From Bifidobacterium adolescentis ATCC 15703 (lineage in GTDB: Bacteria > Actinomycetota > Actinomycetes > Actinomycetales > Bifidobacteriaceae): 64,000 bases of DNA. The position numbers were made by a program, and so were the translations under genes. This document shows, piece after piece, positions 8,507 to 18,639 of this stretch (the first letter of the stretch is position 1; the number at the start of each line of letters is the position of its first letter). The notes under the pieces are model-generated. The model saw only the letters and a program-made list of their open reading frames with translations, did not search any database and was not told the DNA's origin. Location: contig NC_008618.1 in the NCBI RefSeq assembly GCF_000010425.1, forward strand, positions 1,233,946-1,297,945, in the 5' to 3' direction.

Positions 8507-9502
8507 GTGCCTGAGAATGCGCTCGAAGATGCACGGTTCGATCATGTGAGTGAAACCGGTGAGCTCGTCTTTGTTTCAGGTGCCGGCAAATTCGCCGTCA
8601 AGGTCGATGAAGCGCTTGAAAGAGCCATTTTGGAGGCAAAGCAGATTCGCACCGAAACCCAAGAGGAGCGTCAGCAGCAAGCGCCTTCCACGCTGCCGAT
8701 CTCCCAAATCCAATCCTTGATTCGAGCCGGAGCCAATCCGACCCGCGTGGCGGAGCGATATTCGTTGAGCGAAGCGCTTGTTCGGCGTTTCTCGGCGGCG
8801 GTGGAAACCGAAAAGCAATATGCGATCGAACAGTTCCTGGCGGTTCCCGCGCCGAAGGAAAGCCGTGTGCGCACGCTTTCCGAACTGATCGAACGCACTT
8901 TCGCCGCAGCCCACGTACGGTTGGAGGATGTGCGGTGGAAGGCCACCAGACGCGGTTTGGAACCGTGGAAGATTACCGCGGAGTTCGATTCCGCAGGTCA
9001 TGCCGCCCGTGCGGAATGGTCTTGGAACATGCATGACAACGCGGTCAACTGTCTGAACGCAACGGCACGCAAGCTCATCGGCGAACAAGACACGCCGACG
9101 GAAGGACACGCCGAGAAGCAGGTCGACCAGAATTTTCTCGCATCATTGAATTTGCCGGGCGATTCCGCACGTTCCGCACGTATCGAACAGACGGTGTCCG
9201 CTTGGAATGCTCCGGAACCGGTTGCACCACAAGCCACGAATATCAAGACCACCGTTGAGACTCAGCCATCGGCGACCGTTCCGCTGCCGAACCGTCCGGA
9301 AATCGCGACGACGCAGCACCCCGCCCCTTCAACGACGGAACCTGCCCAAAACTCGCAAAACACGCAATCCGCCGGCGAGCAGCAGTCCGATAAGTCCAAG
9401 ATGGCATCATCCGATCCTCATAGTCAGAGCACCACCAAATCGAAGCGCCGTGCAGGACGCTCCGCAGTGCCGAGTTGGGATGAAATTCTGTTCGGTGACT
9501 GA
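8507..9502 (+). CDS. sepH: Septation protein SepH
   Basis: This is a 331-residue protein with a DUF3071 region at the N-terminus (about residues 1-170) and a long disordered tail rich in Pro, Thr, Gln and Ser. The helix-turn-helix-like part reads LPISQIQSLIRAGANPTRVA then RYSLSEALVRRFS, followed by KESRVRTLSELIERTFA and WKATRRGLEPWKI. In Streptomyces and mycobacteria SepH binds FtsZ and stimulates its assembly. The start is the GTG at 8507 with GGGAAAG upstream. It is divergent from the DUF4193-dut pair. Confidence 0.87.
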   Translation: MPENALEDARFDHVSETGELVFVSGAGKFAVKVDEALERAILEAKQIRTETQEERQQQAPSTLPISQIQSLIRAGANPTRVAERYSLSEALVRRFSAAVETEKQYAIEQFLAVPAPKESRVRTLSELIERTFAAAHVRLEDVRWKATRRGLEPWKITAEFDSAGHAARAEWSWNMHDNAVNCLNATARKLIGEQDTPTEGHAEKQVDQNFLASLNLPGDSARSARIEQTVSAWNAPEPVAPQATNIKTTVETQPSATVPLPNRPEIATTQHPAPSTTEPAQNSQNTQSAGEQQSDKSKMASSDPHSQSTTKSKRRAGRSAVPSWDEILFGD

Positions 9503-9557
9503 TTAACGTTCCCTAACATCCCACGGCAACATCCGTTCAGACGTTCGGATCATTCGA

Positions 9558-10784
9558 TCAAGCCACGTCAATCAGGCATGGAATATCAGATTCCATGTAG
9601 GTCAGCGACCCGTGCACGCTGGGCAGATGCATCGCCTTCTCCGCCTGTGTGCGGGAATCGACAATGGTGGTAGAGCCCGCAGCGGAGACGACCACATCGC
9701 CGATCATCGACTTGACGCGTTCATCGACTGGTCCGTAGACGCCTTCCTCGATTGCCTGCCGGCGGGTGCGCACCTGGGCGCGCTCCCCCAGCACGTCACG
9801 CCAACGAGCGGCGATGTCCTCCGGATTCTCGCCATCCTCGCCATAAAGCATGACACAGCGTGGTTCGCCGCCGACATTCGCGACGCCCCGCATCAGCTGG
9901 GGTTCGGACGCTATGTCGATGCAGGCTTCCGGGTCGGCGGTTATCATGCCATGATCCGCCACGATGACGATCAGCGTGTTCTTCGGCACACTTCGACGCA
10001 GCAAAGACAACTGGGCGTCGATACGCTCATATGTGCCGATCCACTTGTCGGAGTCCCAGCCGTAATTGTGTCCGATCTTGTCCACGTCGCGCAGGTACAC
10101 GTATGTCAGTCCGGGCGTGTTCGCCGCTTTCGCCGCGGTCATGATACGTCGGCGTGGATCGTCATTGGAGATGTAGTCGCTGCCACGTAACGCCGCCTGA
10201 GTCAACGCGGAGAACGCGAATTTCGGCAGTCCCGAACTGGTGACGCGAACGTCCTGTTCCGCCAATCGTTCGAATATGGTCGGCTGCTGTTGCAGTTTCA
10301 GCGGTGCGGGCGCGTTTTTGAAAGAGATGAGCTGGCAGATTTCGCCATTGTCGGGATTGAGCTGCGTATATCCCGTCATGCCGGTTAATCCGGGGCATGT
10401 GCCGGTGCCGAACGTGGACATTGCGGCCACGGTGGTGCTGGGCATGCATGTGGCGATTGGCCGCTGGTTAACGCCATCCGCCATCAGCGACCGTAGATAG
10501 GGTGAATGTCCCAATCTCATATTGATGTTCCAATATCCGAGACCGTCCACCAGGACCACGACTGCCGAACGCGCGTCCGGCAGGCCAAGTGCCTCTTGGA
10601 GTCGTTTCGGATCGGCATGGATGGCCGTTGGAATCGGATGCCCGATGGCGCTGGAAATGGCGGGAAGTACCGAGGATAGGTGAAGAGCACCGCCGCGGCC
10701 GCCCTCATCCGGCAGTTCGTCGCCATATCGTGCCGGACTGGTCATGGCTAGCAGCTGGTCGATTTCGGGCACTTCAACACTCAT
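9558..10784 (-). CDS. Alkaline-phosphatase-like phosphodiesterase/pyrophosphatase
   Basis: The protein has about 408 residues and belongs to the type I phosphodiesterase/nucleotide pyrophosphatase branch of the alkaline phosphatase superfamily. A metal-binding VVVLVDGLGYWNIN opens the fold. The CMPSTTVAAMSTFGTG block holds the likely nucleophile Thr. YLRDVDKIGHNYGWDS and IVIVADHGM supply further metal ligands. No signal peptide is seen, so it is probably cytosolic; the substrate is unknown. The ATG at 10784 is preferred over the one at 10793 because GGGAACC precedes it. It sits between sepH and parC, convergent with the first and divergent from the second. Confidence 0.85.
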   Translation of the reverse strand: MSVEVPEIDQLLAMTSPARYGDELPDEGGRGGALHLSSVLPAISSAIGHPIPTAIHADPKRLQEALGLPDARSAVVVLVDGLGYWNINMRLGHSPYLRSLMADGVNQRPIATCMPSTTVAAMSTFGTGTCPGLTGMTGYTQLNPDNGEICQLISFKNAPAPLKLQQQPTIFERLAEQDVRVTSSGLPKFAFSALTQAALRGSDYISNDDPRRRIMTAAKAANTPGLTYVYLRDVDKIGHNYGWDSDKWIGTYERIDAQLSLLRRSVPKNTLIVIVADHGMITADPEACIDIASEPQLMRGVANVGGEPRCVMLYGEDGENPEDIAARWRDVLGERAQVRTRRQAIEEGVYGPVDERVKSMIGDVVVSAAGSTTIVDSRTQAEKAMHLPSVHGSLTYMESDIPCLIDVA

Positions 10785-10869
10785 GGTTCCCATTCAAGCA
10801 CCGCGGCAGTACCAGCTGGTAATATTGCTAGGTTGATTACCATAACCTTTCCGTGAGGAGAACCACCGC

Positions 10870-13545
10870 ATGGTGTCGCACCGCAAACCGGCAAAACCAG
10901 CCTTTGACCCGCGTACGGTCAAGGAGAACATCGTCGAAACGCCGTTGAACGAGGAAATGAGCAAGTCGTTCCTCGAATACGCGTATTCGGTGATTTACGC
11001 CCGAGCGCTGCCTGATGCCAGGGACGGTCTCAAGCCGGTGCAACGACGCATCATCTATCAGATGGGTCAGATGAACCTCAATCCGGACCGGCCGTATATG
11101 AAGTCGGCGCGTGTGGTTGGCGAAGTGATGGGCAAGCTCCATCCGCATGGCGATTCCGCGATTTACGAGGCGATGGTACGTTTGGCGCAGCCGTTCGCGA
11201 TGCGGCTGCCATTGGTGGACGGTCACGGCAATTTCGGTTCTCTCGATGACGGTCCTGCTGCTTCTCGTTATACCGAGGCTCGTATGGCGCCGGCCGCGTT
11301 GGGCATGAATGCCGATATCGCCGAAAATACCGTCGATTTCACGCCGAATTACGATAACAAGCTTCAGGAGCCGACTGTGCTGCCTGCCGCGATTCCGAAC
11401 CTGCTGGTCAATGGTGGTTCCGGCATTGCCGTCGGCATGGCCACGAATATGGCCACGCACAATCTTGGCGAGGTGGTGGCCGCAGCCAAGCATCTTATGC
11501 GCCATCCCGACGCGACGTTAGAGGAGTTGATGCGCTACGTGCCGGGTCCGGATTGGCCGGGCGGCGGCGTGATTGTGGGCCGCAAGGGCATCCGCGAGGC
11601 GTACGAGACGGGTCGTGGCGCGTTGACCACGCGTTCCGTGACGCATATCGAAAACGTGACGGCTCGCAAAAAGGCCATCGTCGTGACGGAACTGCCGTTC
11701 ATGGTGGGTCCGGAACGTGTGTTGGAACGTATTTCCGAAGGTGTGAAGAACCGTAAGCTGGACGGCATTTCCGGTGCCATCGATCTGACTGACCGGCATA
11801 ACGGCACGCGCCTCGTCATCGAAATCAAAACCGGGTTCGATCCGAACGCGGTGCTGGCGCAGCTGTTCAAACACACGCCGTTGCAGGACAATTTCACCAT
11901 CAACAATGTGGCGTTGGTCAATGGCCGTCCGCACACCATGGGATTGAAGGAAATGCTTCAGGTGTGGGTGGACCATCGTCGTGTGGTGATCCGCCGACGC
12001 AGTGAATTCCGCAGGAAGAAGGCGCTTGAGCGGCTGCACTTGGTGGAGGGCTTGCTGCTCGCCATGGTGGACATCGATGAAGTCATTCAGGTGATTCGCT
12101 CTTCTGATGATGCCGAGGCCGCGAAAACAAAGCTTATCGCCGTATTCGATCTGGATGAGATTCAGGCACAGTACATTCTTGACTTGCGGCTGCGCCGTCT
12201 GACCAAGATGAGTCGTATCGAGCTTGAGGCGGAACGCGACGACCTGAAGCGGCGTATCGAAGAGCTTGAACGCATTCTTGCTTCCGATGAGGCGCTTGAC
12301 GGCGTGGTCATTGACGAAATGGATGACGCCGTGGCCAAATACGGCACTCCCCGGCGCACGGTGCTGCTGGATGAGGATGAGGAAGGCAATTTGACGCCTG
12401 TTGTGGCGCATGGCGATGATGGCGTCTCTGCAAACGCGATGGCTGCCGCGCGCGCCGCCGCGACCGTATCCTCCGCAGCAGCCGATGTCGCCGCAGCCGC
12501 AAAGGCCGCAAAGAAAGCCGGCGATGAGAATGCCACCGCATCGGCTCTGCAGATTGATGACGAGCCGTGCGCGGTGATGCTGTCCGCCACGGGCCTGATC
12601 GCACGCACTTCCGAGGATGCGGTGGAACGTTGGGAGAATCGTTCGGCTTCCGACGGACGCGCCAAGGATGATCAGATCGTTTCGATGTTCCGCACGTCCA
12701 CACGTTCCTCATACGGCTTGGTTACTTCAGCGGGTCGTCTGGTGCTGGCCCATGTGGTCGAATTGCCGAAGGTTTCCGCGGATGGGCCGCTCAGTGTCAC
12801 GGGTGGTGTGAAGGCCGAGGAACTGCTGGGCATGACGGAGAACACCGATCCGATCCGCGGCGAACGGGTGATTGCTGCGATTGATATGCCGTCCACGGAT
12901 GACGACGGTCAGCTTGTTCCTTTGGCGTTGGGCACCCGCAACGGCGTGGTCAAGCGTTGGAACCGTGAATCTCCGACCACAATGGATTCGTGGAGCGTCA
13001 TCGATTTGAAGGATGATGACGAAGTGCTTGCCGCTGCCGAAGCCCGTGATGAGGATCGTCTGGTGTTTGTGTCCACCGATTCCTCGTTGTTGACGTTCGA
13101 AGCGAAGAATGTGCGTCCGCAGGGCCGTACCGCTGGCGGCATGGCGGGCATTCGTCTGGCTGAGGGGTGTTCGGCGGCCGCGTTCGCGGTGGTGCCTGAC
13201 GGCAAGGTGACATGGAATTACGAAGAAGGCGAGAATGGACTGTTCTCCGCTTCCGGAGCCGTGGTGTTGACGGTTGCCGGCGATTCCGAAGCGTTGCCTG
13301 GCACTGAAAACGGTGCCGCGAAGGTCACGCCGTTGGAGATGTATCCGACGAAGGGCCGTGGTACGGGTGGCGTGCGTTCGCAGCGATTCCTCAAGGGGCA
13401 GGATACGTTGATTCTCGCGTTCGTGGGCGCGTATCCGTTGCATGCTTCCACGCAAAGCGGCGCTCCTGTGGAATTGCCGAAGCCTGATATGCGACGCGAT
13501 GGTTCCGGTACGGATCTGTCGGCGCCGATTGCGGTGGTCGGCTGA
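10870..13545 (+). CDS. parC: DNA topoisomerase IV subunit A
   Basis: This 891-residue type IIA topoisomerase A subunit cuts and rejoins DNA with ParE to unlink chromosomes. The breakage-reunion domain begins [20 protein letters not shown]. The catalytic Tyr is Y134 in [10 protein letters not shown]. The C-terminal half is a divergent beta-pinwheel DNA-wrapping domain, without a clear GyrA-box, which favours ParC over GyrA. The partner gene parE lies at 20066-22390. An Ala-rich, low-complexity insert (about residues 517-561, nt 12418-12552) sits between the coiled-coil and C-terminal domains. The ATG at 10870 has GAGGAG upstream. Confidence 0.9.
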   Translation: MVSHRKPAKPAFDPRTVKENIVETPLNEEMSKSFLEYAYSVIYARALPDARDGLKPVQRRIIYQMGQMNLNPDRPYMKSARVVGEVMGKLHPHGDSAIYEAMVRLAQPFAMRLPLVDGHGNFGSLDDGPAASRYTEARMAPAALGMNADIAENTVDFTPNYDNKLQEPTVLPAAIPNLLVNGGSGIAVGMATNMATHNLGEVVAAAKHLMRHPDATLEELMRYVPGPDWPGGGVIVGRKGIREAYETGRGALTTRSVTHIENVTARKKAIVVTELPFMVGPERVLERISEGVKNRKLDGISGAIDLTDRHNGTRLVIEIKTGFDPNAVLAQLFKHTPLQDNFTINNVALVNGRPHTMGLKEMLQVWVDHRRVVIRRRSEFRRKKALERLHLVEGLLLAMVDIDEVIQVIRSSDDAEAAKTKLIAVFDLDEIQAQYILDLRLRRLTKMSRIELEAERDDLKRRIEELERILASDEALDGVVIDEMDDAVAKYGTPRRTVLLDEDEEGNLTPVVAHGDDGVSANAMAAARAAATVSSAAADVAAAAKAAKKAGDENATASALQIDDEPCAVMLSATGLIARTSEDAVERWENRSASDGRAKDDQIVSMFRTSTRSSYGLVTSAGRLVLAHVVELPKVSADGPLSVTGGVKAEELLGMTENTDPIRGERVIAAIDMPSTDDDGQLVPLALGTRNGVVKRWNRESPTTMDSWSVIDLKDDDEVLAAAEARDEDRLVFVSTDSSLLTFEAKNVRPQGRTAGGMAGIRLAEGCSAAAFAVVPDGKVTWNYEEGENGLFSASGAVVLTVAGDSEALPGTENGAAKVTPLEMYPTKGRGTGGVRSQRFLKGQDTLILAFVGAYPLHASTQSGAPVELPKPDMRRDGSGTDLSAPIAVVG

Positions 13546-13566
13546 TTCGACGAAATCGATTGGCGG

Positions 13567-13600
13567 GGCTCTGGACTGGTTCTTCTTCCGGTTCAGGGCC
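13567..13600 (+). terminator. Putative parC terminator
   Basis: A 13-bp stem (13567-13579 with 13588-13600) that includes three G-U pairs is followed by TTCCCGTTTT. It lies 20 bases after the parC stop. Confidence 0.55.
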
Positions 13601-13668
13601 TTCCCGTTTTGCGCACTTGGGCCGCCAGGTTGAATGAGCAGGCTGGGTGAAAGTGCCTCCGGCTTGGT

Positions 13669-16600
13669 TCAGCCATATAGCTTCATGCCTTGTGGGCTGT
13701 CCACGAACCCGGCAGCATGCAGCAAACGTCTGTATTCGTTGCGTTCCTTCAATGATTCACCGTTCATTTCGGCGAAGCTGACGCTGCCCTTGGACTGATG
13801 CTGCAATGCATAGGCAAGTTCCGTACATGCCGGCTGCAATATTCGCTCGTCATCGGTGAAGCTGACGATTCTGTGGCTTTTCGGCACGGCGAACAGCACC
13901 GGCATGCCGTGGTCGAGCACGATGACCGATTCCGCTCTGCACGCCGGTTTCATATGGTGTTGTTCGGGCCATGTGATCGCGGAGCCTGTCAGGTTGGCCG
14001 GGTCGGTCACGTCGAGCGCCACGCAGGATTGGCTGCGCGCCTCGTCGTCGCCGCGCAAGGCGTCCACTGTGTCACGTCCGGCGAATTGGGCCGCTCCGAA
14101 TCCTTTGACGAACATGCCTCTGACCAGATTGCCGTGTTCTTCCATACGTTTGAGTACCGGGTATAGTCCGGAGAATCCGCCTGCGACCTGCTCCTTGTCG
14201 ATTAGCGGAGCGGCGATCACGCCATATCGGTCGAGCAGCGATTCGATCAATGCGATGTCGTATTCCTCGATGCCGGCTGTTGGTTTGCCGGCGGTATCGT
14301 CCGTTTGATCCGGTATCGCCATTGGACTGGTCCGGGACGAGTCGACCGCGGACCATAATCCACCGAGCGTCGCCGGTGTCGAGGCGTGGATCCGTACGCG
14401 TCTGCGTGCGGCAGTGCGTGGCGCGCGCACTGAAACCGTGCCTTGAGTCAAGGCCCGAACGGGAGCGAATGAACTGTTCGTCACTTTGCCTTGCCATACC
14501 AAGGACCACAAGGCTTCCTCGAACTGGCTTTCGCCCCATGCGGGAAGGATGATTTCCCCTGTTTCAGGATTCACGTTGACTTCCGCATGTTCCTGCCAGA
14601 TGGCTTTGGCGGCTGTGGAAAGCTGCCGCGCATGGAAGGCTCCCCCATTCGATAATACGGCAAGTATCGTCTCCGGCACGGTCATGGTTCCGGCACTATA
14701 GGCATTGTTCTGCGATTGTTCGCCGGGTTTCGTCAGCAGCCGTGAATCAGCTGGATGGAATGCGATGCCGCCGGCTTCCTTGGCGTTGGAACCATTGATT
14801 TTGGAGCCGACCCATACCACGTCTCCGGATGCGAGCAATTCGTCCAACATACTCGGTTGGTAGTCGCGAACGCGTGCGGGGAAGACCGAGGATTCCCAAA
14901 CGGAGGCGTTGAGGTATATGCCTTCAAGCTGTTCGATCACACGCATCAGCCCGTCGACGCTTTCATATCGGGCGCCACCCACAGGTCCGACACCTTGTCT
15001 GTCCAACAGGAACGCCTGATAGACGGCCGGTTCCACCGGCTTGATGGCTTTGCGTGCCTTGGCAAGCGAAAGCGCGCGGATACGCCGAAACACGTCTTTG
15101 TGGAGCCATTGCTGGGGCGTTTGCCGAGGTGACCGTTCCGATGCTGAATCATCGGAACCATTGGCGTCCGCTCCGGCCGCATCATCGACGAAATGGCCTT
15201 TCAGCAGTTCGCCTTTGGCATGTAATTCATCCAACATGCGTACGCCTTGGACAGCGTCCAATCCCAGTTCGGCGATCATCTGATCCGCGGTGAATGGGCC
15301 ATGCGTTTTGACATATCGCGCCACACGGCCGGCAATGTCGGTCTCGTCCAAATCGTTCCAGAACGTCCGTCCGGCAAGCTCCTTCCCAACCTGCGCGATG
15401 ACGTCGGCATCCAACAGCGAAGCCATGTCCGTGGCTCCCAGAAGACGTTCCAGCACTTCCGGGTCCATGGACAGCAGTTGCGTGCTGCGTTCGGCTTGCG
15501 GCACGTCGTATTGGTACATGACCGCGCCCACGTATCCGAACAGCATGTTTTCCGCGAACGGCGACGGCGTTTCCGTGACGGTCTCGCTCAAAGAGATGAC
15601 GCCGGAGCGTAATCCGGACATCACATGTTTCAGCGCGGGCAGATCGTACACGTCCTGTAGGCATTCGCGTGCGGTTTCCAACAGCAACGGGAAGTTCTTC
15701 CGAGTTCGGGCGGCGTTGAGCAGTTGCGCCGCGCGCAGCCGCTGCTGCCATAAGGGGACGCGTCTGCCGGGGTTGGCGCGTGGCAGGAACAGCGATCGCG
15801 CCGCGCATTCTCGGAATCGTGCGGCATACAGCACGCTTTCGCCGACTTGCGTTTCGATGATGCGTTGCAGCTCTTCCGTGTCGAACAGCAGCAGCTCGCG
15901 GATCGGCAGGTTGCCGTCGCCGTCCGGGAGGCGGATGATGATGCCGTCGTCGGCCGCGTATACCTGCCCATCGAACCCGTATCGTTGTTTGATACGTGTG
16001 GTGATGGCCATGGCCCATGGTTCGTGCACGCGTCTGCCGTATGGCGAGTGGACGATCACACGCCAATCGCCTTCTTCATCCTGGCAGCGTTCGACGACCA
16101 GCTCACGGTCGTTGGGAATCGTTCCCGTGGCGGCGCGCTGTTCGGCAAGCAGGTCGGCAAGATTGCCGATGGCGTTGTCGTCCAATCCGTCACGACGTAG
16201 ACGTGCGATTGTTGTCGTGTCGAATCGGCTGGTCTTGTCTCCTGCGATGCCGTCCGAGACTTCCGCGCGTAGTCCTTGCGCCATATCGCGTATGAATCGG
16301 CCTTGGGACCGTCCGAATGCCGCGTCCCGCCCGTCGCCTTCGCCATGCCAGAACGGCAGTCGGGCGGTACGCCCTGGAGCAGGAACCACCACCACACGGT
16401 CCCGGGTGATTTCCTGGATCTGCCAGGTCGATGTGCCGAGGGTGATGACGTCTCCAACCCGGGATTCGTACACCATTTCCTCATCCAGCTCCCCCACTTT
16501 GCGTGGGCCCGGTCCGGAGCCTTCTTCGGGAAGCACCACGGTGTAGGTTCCTCGGTCGGGTATGGTGCCTCCGCTGGTCACGGCCAGTCGTTGAGCGCCA

Positions 16601-18546
16601 GGGCGCGCGGAGATGAGACCCGCCTCTTCGTTGTATTGCAATGGAGGTCGGAAGGCGGAGAAATCCTCGCCGTTGTAGGCACCGGTCATCATGCCCATCA
16701 CAGCATCGAACATGGTTCTGTCGAGATCTTCGAATGGCGCGGCCTTGCGCACGGTCACGTACCAGTCGTCTGGTTTCAGATCATCCATCGCCGCGGCGGC
16801 GACGGTTTGCTGGGCAAGCACGTCCAAGGGGGTGCATGGAATGGTCAGTGTTTCGATGTCTCCGGAGCGCATGCATTCGATGCTTGCGGCCGTGCCGATG
16901 ATTTGCTCTCGTGTAATCGGGTAGAACAGTGCATGCGAGACTCCCCCGACCTTGTGGTCGGCGCGCCCCACCCGCTGCAATCCCGAGGACACGGACAATG
17001 GCGGTGCGATCTGGATGACCAGATCCACTGAACCCATGTCGATGCCGAGTTCAAGGCTCGATGTGGCGACCACGCAACGCAATTGGCCGCGTTTGAGCTG
17101 CTCTTCGATCTGTTTGCGCCGGTCTTTGGAAACGGAACCATGATGCGCCATGGCGATCGCGTCGGCGTCCGCATGCGAGGAGACCAGCATGGTGGTGGAT
17201 CCGACCACGGAATCGTAGTGTTTGGCGAAGCCTTCACGGCCTTCCGGGGAGCCCAGATCCGGATACGGCTGGGTGGAATCACTGGCTGTGGACTCCGGCT
17301 GGGATGCGTTGTCCGACACACTCAAGTCCGTTCGGCCAAGCCTACGGTCGGACAGCGCATCCCGCCCTGCGTCCGCTTTGACGGCGGTTTCAGACCCAGT
17401 TTTCCGGGATGTGCACAATTGCGCATACAGGTCGTTGAGCCGTGCGGTGAGTTTTTCCGCAAGGCCACGGGAGTTGACGAACACGAGGGTGGTGTGGTGT
17501 TTCAGCACTTCGTCAAGCACGCTGCGTTCGATGGCCGGCCATACCGAACCTCCGGTTGAAACCCGTGAGGTATGTTCGTCTCCCCCGACCGAAGTCAGTC
17601 CTTTACGTTCCGCCAATGCTTCCATGGCAGGACTCACCCCGGAAATATGCGTGGTATGGCGGTTCGGAAGTTTCACGGCGCCTGCCCTCCGCCCTGCGTC
17701 GTCGGAGACGGGATCGCGCATGGCCGAAAGCGGTTCCACCACTTTCAGATCCATGTCGGGGTGCGATTCGGGTCTGATGACGCGTACCGGCCGTATGCCG
17801 CCAAGGAAACGTGCGGCTTCGGCCGGCGGTTCCACAGTGGCGGAAAGCCCGATGCGTTGGACAGACCGGCCGGCAAGGCTTTCCAATCGTTCCAAGCTCA
17901 GCGCCAGGTGCGCGCCACGTTTGGAGCCCGCGATGGCGTGCACTTCATCCACGATAACGGTATCAACGGCGGAAAGTATCCGTCGCGCCTTGGAGGTGAG
18001 CAGCAGGAACAGCGATTCTGGCGTGGTTACGAGGATATCCGGCGGATGGCTGACGATTCTGCGCCGTTCCTGCGGCGTGGTGTCGCCGCTTCGTATGCCC
18101 ACGCTGACTTTCGGCGATGGCAATCCCATCGCCTCGCACTGTCCGGCGATGCCGGCCAATGGCGCTTGGAGGTTCTTGGCCACATCCACGCCCAGAGCCT
18201 TCAATGGCGAAATATACAGGACCTTGACGCCGCGGACGGGTTTGCGTTTCTTGGCATTGCAATCGGATTCAGCCGTGCCGTCCCCACCGCCGGACGTCCG
18301 CAATAAGTCATCGCCCTCCTTCGTCATCAGACGGTCGATTGCGGAAAGGAAGGCGCACAATGTCTTGCCGAAGCCGGTGGGCGCCACCACCAATACGTTC
18401 TCGCCGGAACGGATGGCCGGCCATGCCAAACGTTGCGCCTCCGTCGGAGCATTGAACGCATGCTTGAACCAGGCCTTGGTAGGCTCCGAGAACAAGTCCA
18501 TGCATTCGTACATACGTTCGATTATGGCATCGCCTTCAGACATCAT
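13669..18546 (-). CDS. lhr: Lhr-family large ATP-dependent helicase
   Basis: This very large protein (about 1,625 residues) matches the Lhr family in size and motif order. Walker A is APTGFGKT at about residues 55-62, motif II is VDEVHAI, motif III is the LSAT in IGLSATVEPP, and the C-terminal RecA domain has VVATSSLELGIDMG and QRVGRADH. The Lhr core (winged helix and a large C-terminal region) follows. Lhr proteins are 3'-5' helicases linked to DNA damage tolerance in mycobacteria. Low-complexity linkers rich in Ser, Asp and Thr interrupt the core, notably at nt 17225-17415. Candidate starts are ATGs at 18546 and 18543 or a TTG at 18552; none has a strong site. Confidence 0.88.
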   Translation of the reverse strand: MMSEGDAIIERMYECMDLFSEPTKAWFKHAFNAPTEAQRLAWPAIRSGENVLVVAPTGFGKTLCAFLSAIDRLMTKEGDDLLRTSGGGDGTAESDCNAKKRKPVRGVKVLYISPLKALGVDVAKNLQAPLAGIAGQCEAMGLPSPKVSVGIRSGDTTPQERRRIVSHPPDILVTTPESLFLLLTSKARRILSAVDTVIVDEVHAIAGSKRGAHLALSLERLESLAGRSVQRIGLSATVEPPAEAARFLGGIRPVRVIRPESHPDMDLKVVEPLSAMRDPVSDDAGRRAGAVKLPNRHTTHISGVSPAMEALAERKGLTSVGGDEHTSRVSTGGSVWPAIERSVLDEVLKHHTTLVFVNSRGLAEKLTARLNDLYAQLCTSRKTGSETAVKADAGRDALSDRRLGRTDLSVSDNASQPESTASDSTQPYPDLGSPEGREGFAKHYDSVVGSTTMLVSSHADADAIAMAHHGSVSKDRRKQIEEQLKRGQLRCVVATSSLELGIDMGSVDLVIQIAPPLSVSSGLQRVGRADHKVGGVSHALFYPITREQIIGTAASIECMRSGDIETLTIPCTPLDVLAQQTVAAAAMDDLKPDDWYVTVRKAAPFEDLDRTMFDAVMGMMTGAYNGEDFSAFRPPLQYNEEAGLISARPGAQRLAVTSGGTIPDRGTYTVVLPEEGSGPGPRKVGELDEEMVYESRVGDVITLGTSTWQIQEITRDRVVVVPAPGRTARLPFWHGEGDGRDAAFGRSQGRFIRDMAQGLRAEVSDGIAGDKTSRFDTTTIARLRRDGLDDNAIGNLADLLAEQRAATGTIPNDRELVVERCQDEEGDWRVIVHSPYGRRVHEPWAMAITTRIKQRYGFDGQVYAADDGIIIRLPDGDGNLPIRELLLFDTEELQRIIETQVGESVLYAARFRECAARSLFLPRANPGRRVPLWQQRLRAAQLLNAARTRKNFPLLLETARECLQDVYDLPALKHVMSGLRSGVISLSETVTETPSPFAENMLFGYVGAVMYQYDVPQAERSTQLLSMDPEVLERLLGATDMASLLDADVIAQVGKELAGRTFWNDLDETDIAGRVARYVKTHGPFTADQMIAELGLDAVQGVRMLDELHAKGELLKGHFVDDAAGADANGSDDSASERSPRQTPQQWLHKDVFRRIRALSLAKARKAIKPVEPAVYQAFLLDRQGVGPVGGARYESVDGLMRVIEQLEGIYLNASVWESSVFPARVRDYQPSMLDELLASGDVVWVGSKINGSNAKEAGGIAFHPADSRLLTKPGEQSQNNAYSAGTMTVPETILAVLSNGGAFHARQLSTAAKAIWQEHAEVNVNPETGEIILPAWGESQFEEALWSLVWQGKVTNSSFAPVRALTQGTVSVRAPRTAARRRVRIHASTPATLGGLWSAVDSSRTSPMAIPDQTDDTAGKPTAGIEEYDIALIESLLDRYGVIAAPLIDKEQVAGGFSGLYPVLKRMEEHGNLVRGMFVKGFGAAQFAGRDTVDALRGDDEARSQSCVALDVTDPANLTGSAITWPEQHHMKPACRAESVIVLDHGMPVLFAVPKSHRIVSFTDDERILQPACTELAYALQHQSKGSVSFAEMNGESLKERNEYRRLLHAAGFVDSPQGMKLYG

Positions 18547-18639
18547 CCACAACCGGCGGAAAGCTCGTCATCCACCGTCGTCGGCTCATTCGAGCACACC
18601 GCCCGGCTGACACATTCGAGCGTCTCACATATGGCGTCG

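Noticed and set aside
10870..13545. GyrA instead of ParC
   Set aside because: No clear GyrA-box, and the partner B-subunit gene lies nearby; a paralogue comparison was not possible.
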